A stretch of 64,000 bases of DNA from Streptomyces sp. DH-12. GTDB taxonomy: Bacteria > Actinomycetota > Actinomycetes > Streptomycetales > Streptomycetaceae. The position numbers were made by a program, and so were the translations under genes. How positions within the stretch are numbered: the first letter of the stretch is position 1; each line of letters starts with the position of its first letter. The notes below the pieces were generated by a model. The model was not told the origin of the DNA. It worked only from the letters and a program-made list of their open reading frames with translations, and ran no database searches. The stretch covers positions 3,130,501-3,194,500 of the forward strand of contig NZ_PPFB01000001.1 of the NCBI RefSeq assembly GCF_002899455.1, in the 5' to 3' direction. This document shows positions 37,548 through 45,793 of the stretch, in pieces.

Positions 37548-37570
37548 AGTCTAGGGCGCTCCACCGACAA
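37548..37570 (-). promoter_or_regulatory. PafBC-type DNA-damage promoter of pcrA
   Basis: On the - strand: TTGTCGGTG (37570-37562), 8 bases, TAGACT (37553-37548): an exact fit to tTGTCRgtg-N8-TAnnnT. Predicted start lies at about 37541, only a few bases from the ATG, so the transcript may be nearly leaderless. Confidence 0.78.
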
Positions 37571-37799
37571 CCCGGGGCCGCCCCGGAAACATCCCACGGC
37601 CCCTCCGGAGGGAGCCGCGGCGGGCACCCTCCACGGTCGCCGCCTCACCTTGCGTGACCTCACGGACAAGGTCACGAAAATGTATCGGGCATATCACCCG
37701 TCAACCTTCACAAGGGCCACACCGGTTGGCTACCGTGCGGTCCGGGCCGCTCGTCCCCCGCCGGCGAACCTCGCCGGGCCGCGCGACCCCCGCCGGGTC

Positions 37800-37912
37800 C
37801 GTCACCGTCCGCCGCAACAGCCGGAGCCGGGGACCCACCGAGACATGGGGTGAATCGGCCCACTCCTCCGGAGCGGCCGTAGGGCAACCCTTCCGAACCA
37901 CCCGCCCGAACC
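37800..37912 (+). ncRNA. ydaO-type c-di-AMP riboswitch
   Basis: Conserved ydaO elements in order and spacing: GAGCCGGGGACCCA (37824-37837), GGGGTGAATC (37847-37856), AGGGCAACCCTTCCGAACC (37881-37899), and a following CCGCCCGAACC. It lies immediately upstream of the NlpC/P60 gene at 37991, the classic target class (cell-wall hydrolases). Ligand c-di-AMP normally turns expression off. Boundaries are approximate, since the outer stem is not fixed by eye. Confidence 0.88.
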
Positions 37913-37914
37913 CT

Positions 37915-37940
37915 CCCCCAGCGCCTGAACGGCCTGGGGG
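37915..37940 (+). terminator. candidate expression-platform hairpin after the riboswitch
   Basis: CCCCCAG (37915-37921) pairs with CTGGGGG (37934-37940), loop 12. It begins right after the riboswitch core and ends about 40 bp before the ribosome site. It could be the intrinsic terminator switched by c-di-AMP; there is no T-run. Confidence 0.5.
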
Positions 37941-37990
37941 CGCCCCCACCGCCACCCCGGTAGGCGGAGCACTGGAAGGAGTCGCCTCCC

Positions 37991-39160
37991 TTGGCGTCGC
38001 ACCGCAAGTCACGCACCCCCGGCACGCTCGTGGCAGGCATACGCACCCCGGCCCTGGCCACGGCCGCGCTCACCTCCGTGGCCCTGCTCTCCCAGACCGC
38101 CGACGCCGCTCCCGCGGACGACGACCGGCCGAGCCTGGAGGAGGTCGAGAAGAAGGTCGACGACCTCTACCGGCAGGCCGAGGCGGCGACCGAGAAGTAC
38201 AACGCGGCCAAGGAGAGGACCACCAAGCAGCGCACGCGCGTCGACACCCTCCTCGACGACGTGGCGAAGCGCACACAGAAGCTGAACGAGGCGCGCGCTG
38301 AGCTGGGCTCCTACGCCGCCGCCCAGTACCGCACCGGCGCCGGCATCCCCGACACGGCGACGTTCCTGCTCGCGGAGACCCCCCAGGACGTCTTCGACCA
38401 GCGTCAGGTGCTGGACCGGATGACCGGCCGCCAGAAGGCGGCGGTGGACGACTACGTCACCCAGCAGTCCGCGACGATGAGGAAGCGCCAGGAGGCCACC
38501 GAGAGCCTCCGGACGCTCACCGAGACGCAGGGCGACCTGAGGACGGCGAAGGCGACCGTCCAGAAGAAGCTCGCCGACGCGCGCGAACTGCTGTCGCGGC
38601 TGACCGCCGAGGAGAAGGCGCGGCTCGCCGCGATCGAGAAGCGCAAGCAGGAGGAGGCCGACCGCAAGGCAGCGGAACTGGCCCGGCAGCAGGCGGAGCG
38701 GGAGAAGGCCCGTGAGCAGGCCGCGCAGCAGGGCGGCGGCGCCTCGGAGGGCTCCGGGTCCGCCGGCTCGACCGGCGCCCCGTCGGCCGGCTCCTCGTAC
38801 ACCACCAAGGCCGAGAAGGCGCTCGCCTTCGCCCGCGCGCAGATCGGCAAGCCGTACGTCTGGGGCGCCACCGGTCCCGGCTCCTACGACTGCTCCGGGC
38901 TCACCCAGGCCGCCTGGAAGGCCGCCGGCGTCTCCCTCCCGCGCACCACCTACGACCAGGTGAACGCCGGCACCACCGTCCCGGTCTCCCAGGCCCTCCC
39001 CGGCGACCTGGTCTTCTTCTACGACGACGTCACCCACGTGGGCCTCTACATCGGCAACGGCATGATGATCCACGCCCCCAAGCCGGGCACGTACGTCCGC
39101 GAGGAGTCCGTCTACTACGACGGCGAGTCCTCGATCCACAGCGTCGTCCGCCCGGCCTGA
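37991..39160 (+). CDS. secreted NlpC/P60 peptidoglycan endopeptidase, c-di-AMP-regulated
   Basis: 389 residues. Export signal at about 1-40 (Arg/Lys then TPALATAALTSVALLSQTADA). A long coiled coil at about 47-245 (RipA/PcsB-like) follows, then a Ser/Gly/Gln linker and the NlpC/P60 domain from about 270 with catalytic Cys301 (YDCSGL), His349 (THVGLYIG) and a third polar residue (MIHAPK). Hydrolyses murein stem peptides. TTG start (LASHRKSR), chosen for GGAAGGAG 9 bases upstream. Regulated by the upstream riboswitch. Confidence 0.93.
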   Translation: MASHRKSRTPGTLVAGIRTPALATAALTSVALLSQTADAAPADDDRPSLEEVEKKVDDLYRQAEAATEKYNAAKERTTKQRTRVDTLLDDVAKRTQKLNEARAELGSYAAAQYRTGAGIPDTATFLLAETPQDVFDQRQVLDRMTGRQKAAVDDYVTQQSATMRKRQEATESLRTLTETQGDLRTAKATVQKKLADARELLSRLTAEEKARLAAIEKRKQEEADRKAAELARQQAEREKAREQAAQQGGGASEGSGSAGSTGAPSAGSSYTTKAEKALAFARAQIGKPYVWGATGPGSYDCSGLTQAAWKAAGVSLPRTTYDQVNAGTTVPVSQALPGDLVFFYDDVTHVGLYIGNGMMIHAPKPGTYVREESVYYDGESSIHSVVRPA

Positions 39161-39188
39161 CGGGCGTACTGCGAGGCGCCGGCACGAA

Positions 39189-39226
39189 AACCGCCGGCCG
39201 GGCCGGCGCCGGCTCGGCCGGCGGTT
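39189..39226. terminator. bidirectional terminator after first NlpC gene
   Basis: Perfect 12-bp stem AACCGCCGGCCG (39189-39200) and CGGCCGGCGGTT (39215-39226), loop 14, between convergent stops at 39160 and 39276. Confidence 0.8.
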
Positions 39227-39275
39227 CACGGCAGGGCCCGGCGGGCCGGGGCGGCGGGCCGGCCGGGGCCGGGGC

Positions 39276-39629
39276 TCAGGTCCAGAGGACCGCGATGAAG
39301 ATGTTCGCCACGGTCAGCAGGCCGACCAGGCCGAAGACTCCCTTGTCCACCTTCTCCTCGTCCCGCTTCACGTAGACGAGGCCGAGGATCACGATCAGCA
39401 GGGCGAGCTTCACGCCGATCTTGATGTGGTCGACGGAGTGATCCTGGGCCTCGTTGAGACCCACCAGCGCGATGCCGGTGACCAGCATCGTCAGCGCGCC
39501 GTGCAGCATCGCGGGGACGAAGCGGGCGGTGCCCGCGCCCATCGCCTTCATCTGGGTGAGGAAGCCGCCGAGCAGCGACGCGATGCCGATGATGTGCAGA
39601 CCGACGAAGAGGTGGATGAGTACGTCCAT
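39276..39629 (-). CDS. small four-helix membrane protein
   Basis: 117 residues, almost all membrane: four helices (VLIHLFVGLHIIGIASLLGG, LHGALTMLVTGIALVGL, KIGVKLALLIVILGLVYV, VFGLVGLLTVANIFIAVLWT) and short loops, with His in the first helices and two conserved-looking acidic loops. Function unknown. Layout resembles cytochrome-associated or DUF2231-type small membrane proteins, which I cannot confirm. ATG at 39629. It stands alone between the two NlpC genes, on the opposite strand. Confidence 0.82.
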   Translation of the reverse strand: MDVLIHLFVGLHIIGIASLLGGFLTQMKAMGAGTARFVPAMLHGALTMLVTGIALVGLNEAQDHSVDHIKIGVKLALLIVILGLVYVKRDEEKVDKGVFGLVGLLTVANIFIAVLWT

Positions 39630-39991
39630 GAGGCCGGAGCCTAGCCACGGGCGTCCCCTGGCATTCCGCCGCCCTCGCCCTTCCCGCCTTCACCACATCG
39701 GTCATCACCCTGAGTGAAGACGAAGCGCCGTGAGCAGCGCGACGATCACTTACGGTCACCTGCCGGTCGGTGGGCGACAGTTCCGCACAACCCGTATCCC
39801 GCGCCGCGCGGTCCGGCCTAGCGTCCTGCCCAGGTGACCGGCTCTGCATCGCCGCTCGGGCCAGGAGCGGCGGCCGGACACCACCGCCGAAGAAAGGTCC
39901 GGCGGCGGACGGCTCCCTCGTCGCCCCGCCGCCGGATCGCCGGGCAGACGTCCGGCCCCGGCGGGCGCCAGTGGGAAGGACGGCACCGAGG
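39630..39991 (+). other. gene-free stretch upstream of second NlpC gene
   Basis: About 360 bp between divergent genes. Unlike the first NlpC leader it has none of the ydaO elements (no GGGGACCCA, GGGTGAAT or AACCCTTCC). It probably holds both promoters. Confidence 0.5.
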
Positions 39992-41035
39992 GTGGCAGCG
40001 CACCGCAGGTCACGGCAGCGTCCGGTGGGCGGCGCCACGGCTCGTGCGGCCGCCACCGTCGTCCTCGCCGGAGCGGCCACCGCGGCCGGCTTCGACGGAG
40101 CGGGGCACGCCGCGCCGCAGCCGGCGCCCGCCCGCGCCCGGGCCGACGTGGACCGGCTCCACCGCGAGGCCGAGGTCGCCACCGAGAAGTACAACGGCGC
40201 CGAGGAGAAGGCGGAGTCGGCGCGGCAGCGGCTGCGCGACCTCCAGGACGGGACGGCCCGCGCGCAGGCGCGGCTCAACAAGGCCCGGGAGACCCTGGGG
40301 ACGGTCGCGGCGGCGCAGTACCGCACCGGCGGCCTCGATCCCGTCCTGCGGCTGATGCTGTCCGACGACCCGGACGCCTACCTCGACGGCGTCGCCCTCG
40401 CCGAGCGCTCCGGCAGCCGCCACCACGCCGAACTGGGCCGGGTCCGCGCCCAGCTGCGGGAGATCGAGAAGCTGCGCGGCGCCGCCCGGGTCGAGGCGAA
40501 GACGCTCACCGCCCGCCGGGCCGAACAGGAACGGCACAAGAGGACGATCACCGAGAAGCTGGCCGCGGCCCGCCGGGCGCTCTCCCGGATGTCACCGCAG
40601 GAGCGCGCCCGGATCACCGGCGACACGGACCGCGCCGCGCGCTCGGCCGGCGGCCGGGAAGCCGCCGCACCCCCACAGGCGCCGAACGCGCGCGCCGCGC
40701 AGGCCGTCGCCTATGCGCACCAGAAGCTCGGCAGCCCCTACGTGTGGGGCGCGACCGGACCGGACGCCTTCGACTGCTCGGGCCTGGTCCTGGCCGCGTA
40801 CCGCTCCGCCGGCGTCTCCCTGCCGCGCACGACCTACGCGCAGATCAACGCGGGCCGCAAGGTCTCCCGCTCCGAACTCCTCCCCGGTGACCTGGTCTTC
40901 TTCTACTCCGGCATCAGCCACGTCGGCCTCTACGTCGGCGACGGGCGGATGATCCACGCCCCGAACCCGTCGGCCCCGGTCCGCGTGGCCCCCGTCGACC
41001 GGATGCCGTTCGCGGGGGCGACGCGGGTGGTGTGA
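39992..41035 (+). CDS. secreted NlpC/P60 endopeptidase, second paralogue
   Basis: 347 residues, same plan as the gene at 37991 but shorter coiled coil: export signal at about 1-38 (basic then AATVVLAGAATAAGFDGAGHA), coiled coil about 45-220, NlpC/P60 from about 235 with Cys262 (FDCSGLV), His in SHVGLYVG and MIHAPN. The stretches EAEVATEKYNGAEEKAE and GKPYVWGAT-like repeats show recent common origin. GTG 39992 (VAAHRRSR) matches the start of its paralogue; GTG 39971 is possible. Convergent with the response-regulator gene, only 16 bp between stops. Confidence 0.9.
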   Translation: MAAHRRSRQRPVGGATARAAATVVLAGAATAAGFDGAGHAAPQPAPARARADVDRLHREAEVATEKYNGAEEKAESARQRLRDLQDGTARAQARLNKARETLGTVAAAQYRTGGLDPVLRLMLSDDPDAYLDGVALAERSGSRHHAELGRVRAQLREIEKLRGAARVEAKTLTARRAEQERHKRTITEKLAAARRALSRMSPQERARITGDTDRAARSAGGREAAAPPQAPNARAAQAVAYAHQKLGSPYVWGATGPDAFDCSGLVLAAYRSAGVSLPRTTYAQINAGRKVSRSELLPGDLVFFYSGISHVGLYVGDGRMIHAPNPSAPVRVAPVDRMPFAGATRVV

Positions 41036-41051
41036 CCGGGCCCCGCCCGGC

Positions 41052-41795
41052 TCAGACCAGGCGGCGGGCCGTCGCCCAGCGGGTCAGCTCGTGACGGTTG
41101 GACAGCTGCAGCTTGCGGAGCACCGCGGAGACGTGCGACTCCACCGTCTTCACCGAGATGAACAGCTGCTTGGCGATCTCCTTGTACGCGTAGCCGCGGG
41201 CGATCAGCCGCAGCACCTCCCGCTCGCGCTGGGTGAGACGGTCCAGGTCCTCGTCCACCGGCGGGGCGTCGGTCGACGCGAAGGCGTCCAGGACGAACCC
41301 GGCCAGCCGCGGCGAGAAGACCGCGTCCCCCTCCTGCACCCGGAAGATCGAGTCGATCAGGTCGGCGCCGGTGATCGTCTTGGTGACGTAGCCGCGCGCG
41401 CCGCCCCGGATGACACCGATGACGTCCTCCGCCGCGTCCGACACGGACAGCGCGAGGAAACGCACCGGCCGCTCCGCGTCCCCCGTCAACGAGGCGCAGC
41501 GCCGCAGCACTTCGACGCCGCCGCCCCCGGGCAGGTGCACGTCGAGCAGCACCACCTCGGGCCGGGTCGCGGTGATGACCGTGACCGCCTGGTCGACGTC
41601 GGCGGCCTCGCCGACCACCTCCACACCCGTCTGCTCGGTCTGTCCGATCTCCGCCTGGACCCCCGTGCGGAACATGCGGTGGTCGTCGACGAGGACCACG
41701 CGCACATGGCGCCGCCCGGTGCCGCCGGCCGGCTCCGCGGGCCCGCCCCCCGGTGCCCCTTCCGCCGCTGCGTTCGCCTCGGTCGGCTCGCTCAT
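41052..41795 (-). CDS. NarL/LuxR-type response regulator
   Basis: 247 residues. Receiver domain at about 32-150 with acidic pair Asp37/Asp38, phosphoacceptor Asp85 (LLDVHLPG) and Lys in VTKTIT; then a LuxR-type helix-turn-helix at about 178-240 (LTQREREVLRLIARGYAYKEIAKQL). Receiver begins after a 30-residue Ala/Pro/Glu tail. Overlaps the histidine kinase stop by 4 bp (ATGA), so the pair is coupled; it is the cognate regulator. Confidence 0.95.
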   Translation of the reverse strand: MSEPTEANAAAEGAPGGGPAEPAGGTGRRHVRVVLVDDHRMFRTGVQAEIGQTEQTGVEVVGEAADVDQAVTVITATRPEVVLLDVHLPGGGGVEVLRRCASLTGDAERPVRFLALSVSDAAEDVIGVIRGGARGYVTKTITGADLIDSIFRVQEGDAVFSPRLAGFVLDAFASTDAPPVDEDLDRLTQREREVLRLIARGYAYKEIAKQLFISVKTVESHVSAVLRKLQLSNRHELTRWATARRLV

Positions 41796-43084
41796 GACGT
41801 CTTCTCCGCCCTCTCCATCTCCAGCTCGACCTCCGTGCCGCCGTCGGGCACCGCGCGCAGCCGCGCCGTGCCGCCGTTGCGTTCCATGCGGCCGATGATC
41901 GATTCTCTGACGCCCATGCGGTCGGCGGGTATCGAGTCGAGGTCGAACCCGGGACCACGGTCCCGGACGGACACGAACACCGTCCTCCCCTCGACCTCCG
42001 CGTAGACCTGGACCGCGCCTCCCTCGCCACCGTACTTGGCGGCGTTGACCATCGCTTCCCTCGCGGCCTGCATCTGCGCGCCGATCCTCTCGTCGAGGGG
42101 GCAGTCGCCCACGACGACGACCTCGAGGGGGACGCCGTGCTTGTCCTCGACCTCGGCGGCGTTGCGCTTCACCGCCTCGGCGAGGGTGGTGGGCTCCTCG
42201 TCCTCGTCCTTGCCGTTCCCCTCCGGCTTGTAGAGCCAGGCGCGCAGGTCGCGCTCCTGGGCGCGGGCCAGGCGGCGCACCTCGCCCGGGTTGTCCGCGT
42301 TGCGCTGGATCAGCGTGAGCGTGTGCAGCACGGAGTCGTGGACGTGGGCGGCGACCTCGGCCCGCTCCTGGGCGCGGATGCGCATCAGGCGCTCCTCGGA
42401 GAGGTCCTGGGTCATGCGCACGAGGTAGGGGCCGGCGAGGAGCGTGATGCCGACGAGGACCGCGAGGGCGGCCTGGAGCACCGCGCCGAGGTGGCTGCCG
42501 GAGCCGCGCAGGACGAAGATGCCGGAGGCTCCCGCCGTCACCAGCAGCACACCGGCCACCGCCCGCAGCAGCGTGACCGTGCGCCGGCGGCGGCCGACCT
42601 CCATCCAGCGGGCCCTGCGCGCGTTGTCCGCCTGCCGCCACACCAGGGCCACGCCCGCGCCGACCAGGACGGTCGGCCAGAGGTAGGCCCGCGCACCGTT
42701 GGTGAGGTCCACGCTGCCCACGAAGATCATGGCCACCACGACCATGAGGAGCAGGGCGACGATCTGCCCCTTGTCCGGTTTCCGCGTGACGAGTCTGCGG
42801 CGGCCGTCCGGGGTCGTCTCGGTGGTGACGGGCGAGGGCGGCCTCTGGGCGTCGACGCCGCCCACCCCGAGCGGCACGAAGAACCAGAACGCGGCGTACA
42901 GCAGGGCCCCGAGACCGTCGGCCATGAACAGGGCGACGAACGCGAGGCGCACCCAGATCACGGGCAGGCCGAGATGCCCGGCGAGCCCCCGCGCCACCCC
43001 ACCGAGCCAGCGTCCGTCACTGCTGCGGTAGAGCTTGCGCGGCGGCCGCGGCTCGGCGAGGGGCGCTGCTGCGGCTTCCGACAT
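41792..43084 (-). CDS. PspC-domain histidine kinase (NarL-type partner)
   Basis: 430 residues from ATG 43084. N-terminal PspC domain at about 16-75 (KLYRSSDGRWLGGVARGLAGHLG then a membrane hairpin), four further membrane helices in about 105-225, HisKA_3 dimerisation with phospho-His249 (AAHVHDSVLHTL), and HATPase (EAMVNAAKYGGEG, VRDRGPGFD, GRMERNGGTARLR). ATG 43084 preferred over 43120 because family members start with the Ala-rich head just before RKLYRSSDG. PspC heads sense membrane or cell-wall stress in related systems. First gene of the kinase-regulator operon, divergent from the PspC/LiaF gene. Confidence 0.93.
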   Translation of the reverse strand: MSEAAAAPLAEPRPPRKLYRSSDGRWLGGVARGLAGHLGLPVIWVRLAFVALFMADGLGALLYAAFWFFVPLGVGGVDAQRPPSPVTTETTPDGRRRLVTRKPDKGQIVALLLMVVVAMIFVGSVDLTNGARAYLWPTVLVGAGVALVWRQADNARRARWMEVGRRRRTVTLLRAVAGVLLVTAGASGIFVLRGSGSHLGAVLQAALAVLVGITLLAGPYLVRMTQDLSEERLMRIRAQERAEVAAHVHDSVLHTLTLIQRNADNPGEVRRLARAQERDLRAWLYKPEGNGKDEDEEPTTLAEAVKRNAAEVEDKHGVPLEVVVVGDCPLDERIGAQMQAAREAMVNAAKYGGEGGAVQVYAEVEGRTVFVSVRDRGPGFDLDSIPADRMGVRESIIGRMERNGGTARLRAVPDGGTEVELEMERAEKTS

Positions 43085-43356
43085 GGCAACGATGGTCACA
43101 CGCCGCGCGAGCCGGGACATCAGGGGCCGCCCCGGAGACGCCCCTGATCTCGGACCGAGGGACGGCCGGCTCCGGACCGGGGGTGGCCGCTCCGGACCGG
43201 GAGCGACCGGCTCCGGTCGCGGGACCTCCGGCTCCGGGCCGCGCGTCCCGCTGCCCGCGCCCCGGACGCCCCGGGCCCGGCTCAGGGACGGATATCAGGG
43301 TCCGGCCAGGGTCGTTCCGACTGCCGCCGGGGCGGCACGCCCGTCACCATGGACCC

Positions 43357-44808
43357 ATGACGGATCACCAGCATGCCGCGGCGGATCCGGGACCGGGCTC
43401 GGGCCCGCGTCCCGGGTCCGGTACCGGCGCGACCGCCACGCACTCCGCGCGTGCGGGCGGGCGCACGGGCGCGGGAAAGGAGGGGACGGCCGGAGCACCG
43501 GCCGGGACCACGGCCGGTACGGAGCCGGCGGGCCCCGACCGGCACTTCCGCCGCGACCGGCGGCACCAGATGTTCGGCGGGGTCTGCTCCGGTCTCGCCC
43601 GGCAGTACGACATGGACCCGGTGATCTTCCGGATCACGCTGGCGGTGCTGTCCGCGACCGGCGGCATCGGCCTGATCTTCTACGGCTTCGCCTGGCTGTT
43701 CGTCCCGTACGACGACGAGGAGGAGAACCAGGTCCGCCGGCTGCTCACCGGCCGGGTCGACGGCCACACACTGGCGGCGGTGCTGTTCGCGCTGGTCGGC
43801 TGCGGTGTCTTCCTCTCCATGCTGAGCAACGACGGAGTGCTGAGCTTCGCCGTCATACTGTCCCTGCTGCTCGCGGGCGCCGCCTACTGGTCGAAGCAGC
43901 GTGGCACGCCGAGCCCGGACCCGATAGCCGCGCAGGCCGCCGCGGACGCCCCGCCGGAGCCGCAGGCCCCGCCCGTCCCGGCCGCGTACCCGTCGTGGTG
44001 GCGCGAGCCCATCGTCAAGGACGGCACCTACGTCGGGGGAACGGGCTATCTGTGGGGCCCCGAGGATTCCCGGGACCTGGACATCGCCACCGCGGTCGGT
44101 GTCGGCGTCCGCTCCGGGACCGGCGGCGTCAAGGACGTGTGGCGCCCGCCGCAGGCCCGCCCGCCGAAGCCCAGGAGGCCGCGTGGGATCGGCGGCTGGG
44201 TGTTCCTGTTCGCCCTGCTCGCGGCCGGTCTGGGCACAGGTCTCACCTGGGAGACGCAGCCCCTCGGCACCAGCCTCCAGACGGGCCTTGCGTGCGCCCT
44301 CGGCGTCATCGGCCTCGGCATCGCCCTCAGCGCCTTCCTGGGCCGCACGGGAGCCGGGTCCGTCGTCCTCGCGATCCTCACGGCGGGCCTGCTCGCCGGA
44401 TCGACCGCGATGCCCGACGACATCGGCACCGACTGGCACCGCACCGGATGGCAGCCCGCCTCGGTCGCCCAGATACGCCCGGTGTACGACCTGGGCGCCG
44501 GCGAGGCCGAGCTGGACCTGTCGGCGGTCCGCGTCCCGGAGGGCGACACGGTCTCCACTCAGGTCGAGGTGGGACTGGGCCGGATCCATGTGATCGTCCC
44601 CCGGGACGTGACCGTGCGGCTGTACGTCGAGGTGGGGCTCGGTGACATCCAGTTGCCGGGCGACGGACGGAAGGACGTGGACGTGGCGCCGGGCAAGTAC
44701 GAGGAGGTGACCCTGAAGCCGCCCGCAGGCGCCGGAAGGGCGGGCACCCTGCGGCTCGACCTCAGGGTCGGCGCGGGACAGGCGGAGGTGGGCCGTGCTG
44801 CGTCATGA
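43357..44808 (+). CDS. PspC membrane protein with LiaF-like C-terminus
   Basis: 483 residues. Disordered Gly/Ala head (about 1-60), PspC domain about 65-125 (RRDRRHQMFGGVCSGLARQYD, then SATGGIGLIFYGFAWLFVP), further helices around 130-160 and 270-340, and a C-terminal beta-rich LiaF-like domain about 360-483 (AGEAELDLSAVRVPEGDTV, VEVGLGRIHVIVPRDVTV, VEVGLGDIQLPG). Likely accessory sensor or inhibitor of the divergent PspC histidine kinase, by analogy with Lia systems. ATG 43357 chosen because homologues open with MTDHQHA-type heads; no strong ribosome site is seen. Confidence 0.86.
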   Translation: MTDHQHAAADPGPGSGPRPGSGTGATATHSARAGGRTGAGKEGTAGAPAGTTAGTEPAGPDRHFRRDRRHQMFGGVCSGLARQYDMDPVIFRITLAVLSATGGIGLIFYGFAWLFVPYDDEEENQVRRLLTGRVDGHTLAAVLFALVGCGVFLSMLSNDGVLSFAVILSLLLAGAAYWSKQRGTPSPDPIAAQAAADAPPEPQAPPVPAAYPSWWREPIVKDGTYVGGTGYLWGPEDSRDLDIATAVGVGVRSGTGGVKDVWRPPQARPPKPRRPRGIGGWVFLFALLAAGLGTGLTWETQPLGTSLQTGLACALGVIGLGIALSAFLGRTGAGSVVLAILTAGLLAGSTAMPDDIGTDWHRTGWQPASVAQIRPVYDLGAGEAELDLSAVRVPEGDTVSTQVEVGLGRIHVIVPRDVTVRLYVEVGLGDIQLPGDGRKDVDVAPGKYEEVTLKPPAGAGRAGTLRLDLRVGAGQAEVGRAAS

Positions 44809-45028
44809 GTTCCAGCCCGGCCGGCTGATCGCCGGCACCGCCCTCGTCGCGACCGCGGTGGTCTACGGCGGGGACGCGGGAGGGGCCTGGGAGACACCCT
44901 GGTTCGTGGTGATCCCGCTCGTCGTGGGCGGCCTGTGCCTGGCCGGCGCGGTGGGCTTCGTGACCGGGCAGGCGCGCCGCCGCCGCGACCGCCCGCACCC
45001 GAGAGGAGCGGAGGCGGCTGACGGCTGA
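44795..45028 (+). CDS. small two-helix membrane protein
   Basis: 77 residues: basic N-terminus (MLRHEFQPGRLIAG), two hydrophobic segments (IAGTALVATAVVYGG, WFVVIPLVVGGLCLAGAVGFV), basic tail. GTG at 44795 overlaps the upstream gene by 14 bp with GGAGG 8 bases before it, so it is coupled to the PspC/LiaF gene. Its stop lies inside a 7-bp tandem repeat (45015-45056). Confidence 0.78.
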   Translation: MLRHEFQPGRLIAGTALVATAVVYGGDAGGAWETPWFVVIPLVVGGLCLAGAVGFVTGQARRRRDRPHPRGAEAADG

Positions 45029-45056
45029 CGGCTGACGGCTGACGGCTGACGGCTGA
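45015..45056 (+). repeat. 7-bp tandem repeat, six copies, over a stop codon
   Basis: CGGCTGA repeated six times exactly (45015-45056) plus a partial unit. The stop TGA of the small membrane gene is part of the second copy (45026-45028). Confidence 0.95.
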
Positions 45057-45063
45057 CGGAAGG

Positions 45064-45585
45064 CTAGGAGGTCTCGCGTCGGCGGCGCGCGCGGAGGACG
45101 GCGTCCACGGACAGCAGCGGGGCCCCGGCCAGGACCAGCGGGATCCAGGCCATGAGGTACGGCAGGTCGTTGCCGTAGTAGTACGGCTCGGCGGCCCAGC
45201 TCACGGTCAGCCACAGGCTGAGCGAGATCAGCGCTCCGCCGAGGGCGGCGATCCGGGTGAGCAGCCCGAGCAGGGCGCCGATGCCGACGGCCAGCTCGCC
45301 GAAGGCCATGGCGTAGCCGAAGCCGACGGGACTTTCCAGCGCCATGTCGACCAGTCCGGGGATGGCGGAGGAGTCGCGGACCGCGCGCATCATGTCGCCG
45401 ATCGATCCGGCCCCGGAGTCCTTGAGGAAGGCGCTGTCGGTGAGCTTGTCGAGGCCGGCGTAGACGAAGGTGACGCCGAGGAAGACGCGCAGCGGCAGCA
45501 GGGCGTAGCGGGCGGCGGTGTCCCGCGGCCCTCCGTCACCGTCGGGACGGGGGGTGTAGGTGTCTGCGCGCATGCCGTGCGTCAT
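45064..45585 (-). CDS. DoxX-family membrane protein
   Basis: 173 residues. After a short polar head, a DoxX fold: LPLRVFLGVTFVYAGLDKLTDSAF, then three more hydrophobic segments (GYAMAFGELAVGIGALLGLLTR, ALGGALISLSLWLTVSWAA, YLMAWIPLVLAGAPLLS). DoxX proteins are linked to thiol or quinone redox in the membrane. Start at ATG 45585 (MTHGMRADTY) since the longer frame has no coding character. Stop lies 8 bp beyond the 7-bp repeat. Confidence 0.88.
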   Translation of the reverse strand: MTHGMRADTYTPRPDGDGGPRDTAARYALLPLRVFLGVTFVYAGLDKLTDSAFLKDSGAGSIGDMMRAVRDSSAIPGLVDMALESPVGFGYAMAFGELAVGIGALLGLLTRIAALGGALISLSLWLTVSWAAEPYYYGNDLPYLMAWIPLVLAGAPLLSVDAVLRARRRRETS

Positions 45586-45793
45586 TCGTCCGCTGCCTCT
45601 CGACTCCGGTCCCACCTGGACAGGTCGAACGTACGGCACTCGACGCCGGTCGGACCCGGCCGACAGCGTTTTCTCAGGGAAGCGACAGCGTTCCACCAGC
45701 TACGTCGCCGCGTGCAGGCCGGCCGCGTCCCGCACGCGCCGCGCCCCGACTCCGTGCTCCGGTACCGGATCGCTCCGTCCTTCCGCCGCTCCG

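Noticed and set aside
35151..37853. 900-residue frame opposite pcrA
   Set aside because: Shadow of the well-supported pcrA gene, which has all helicase motifs.
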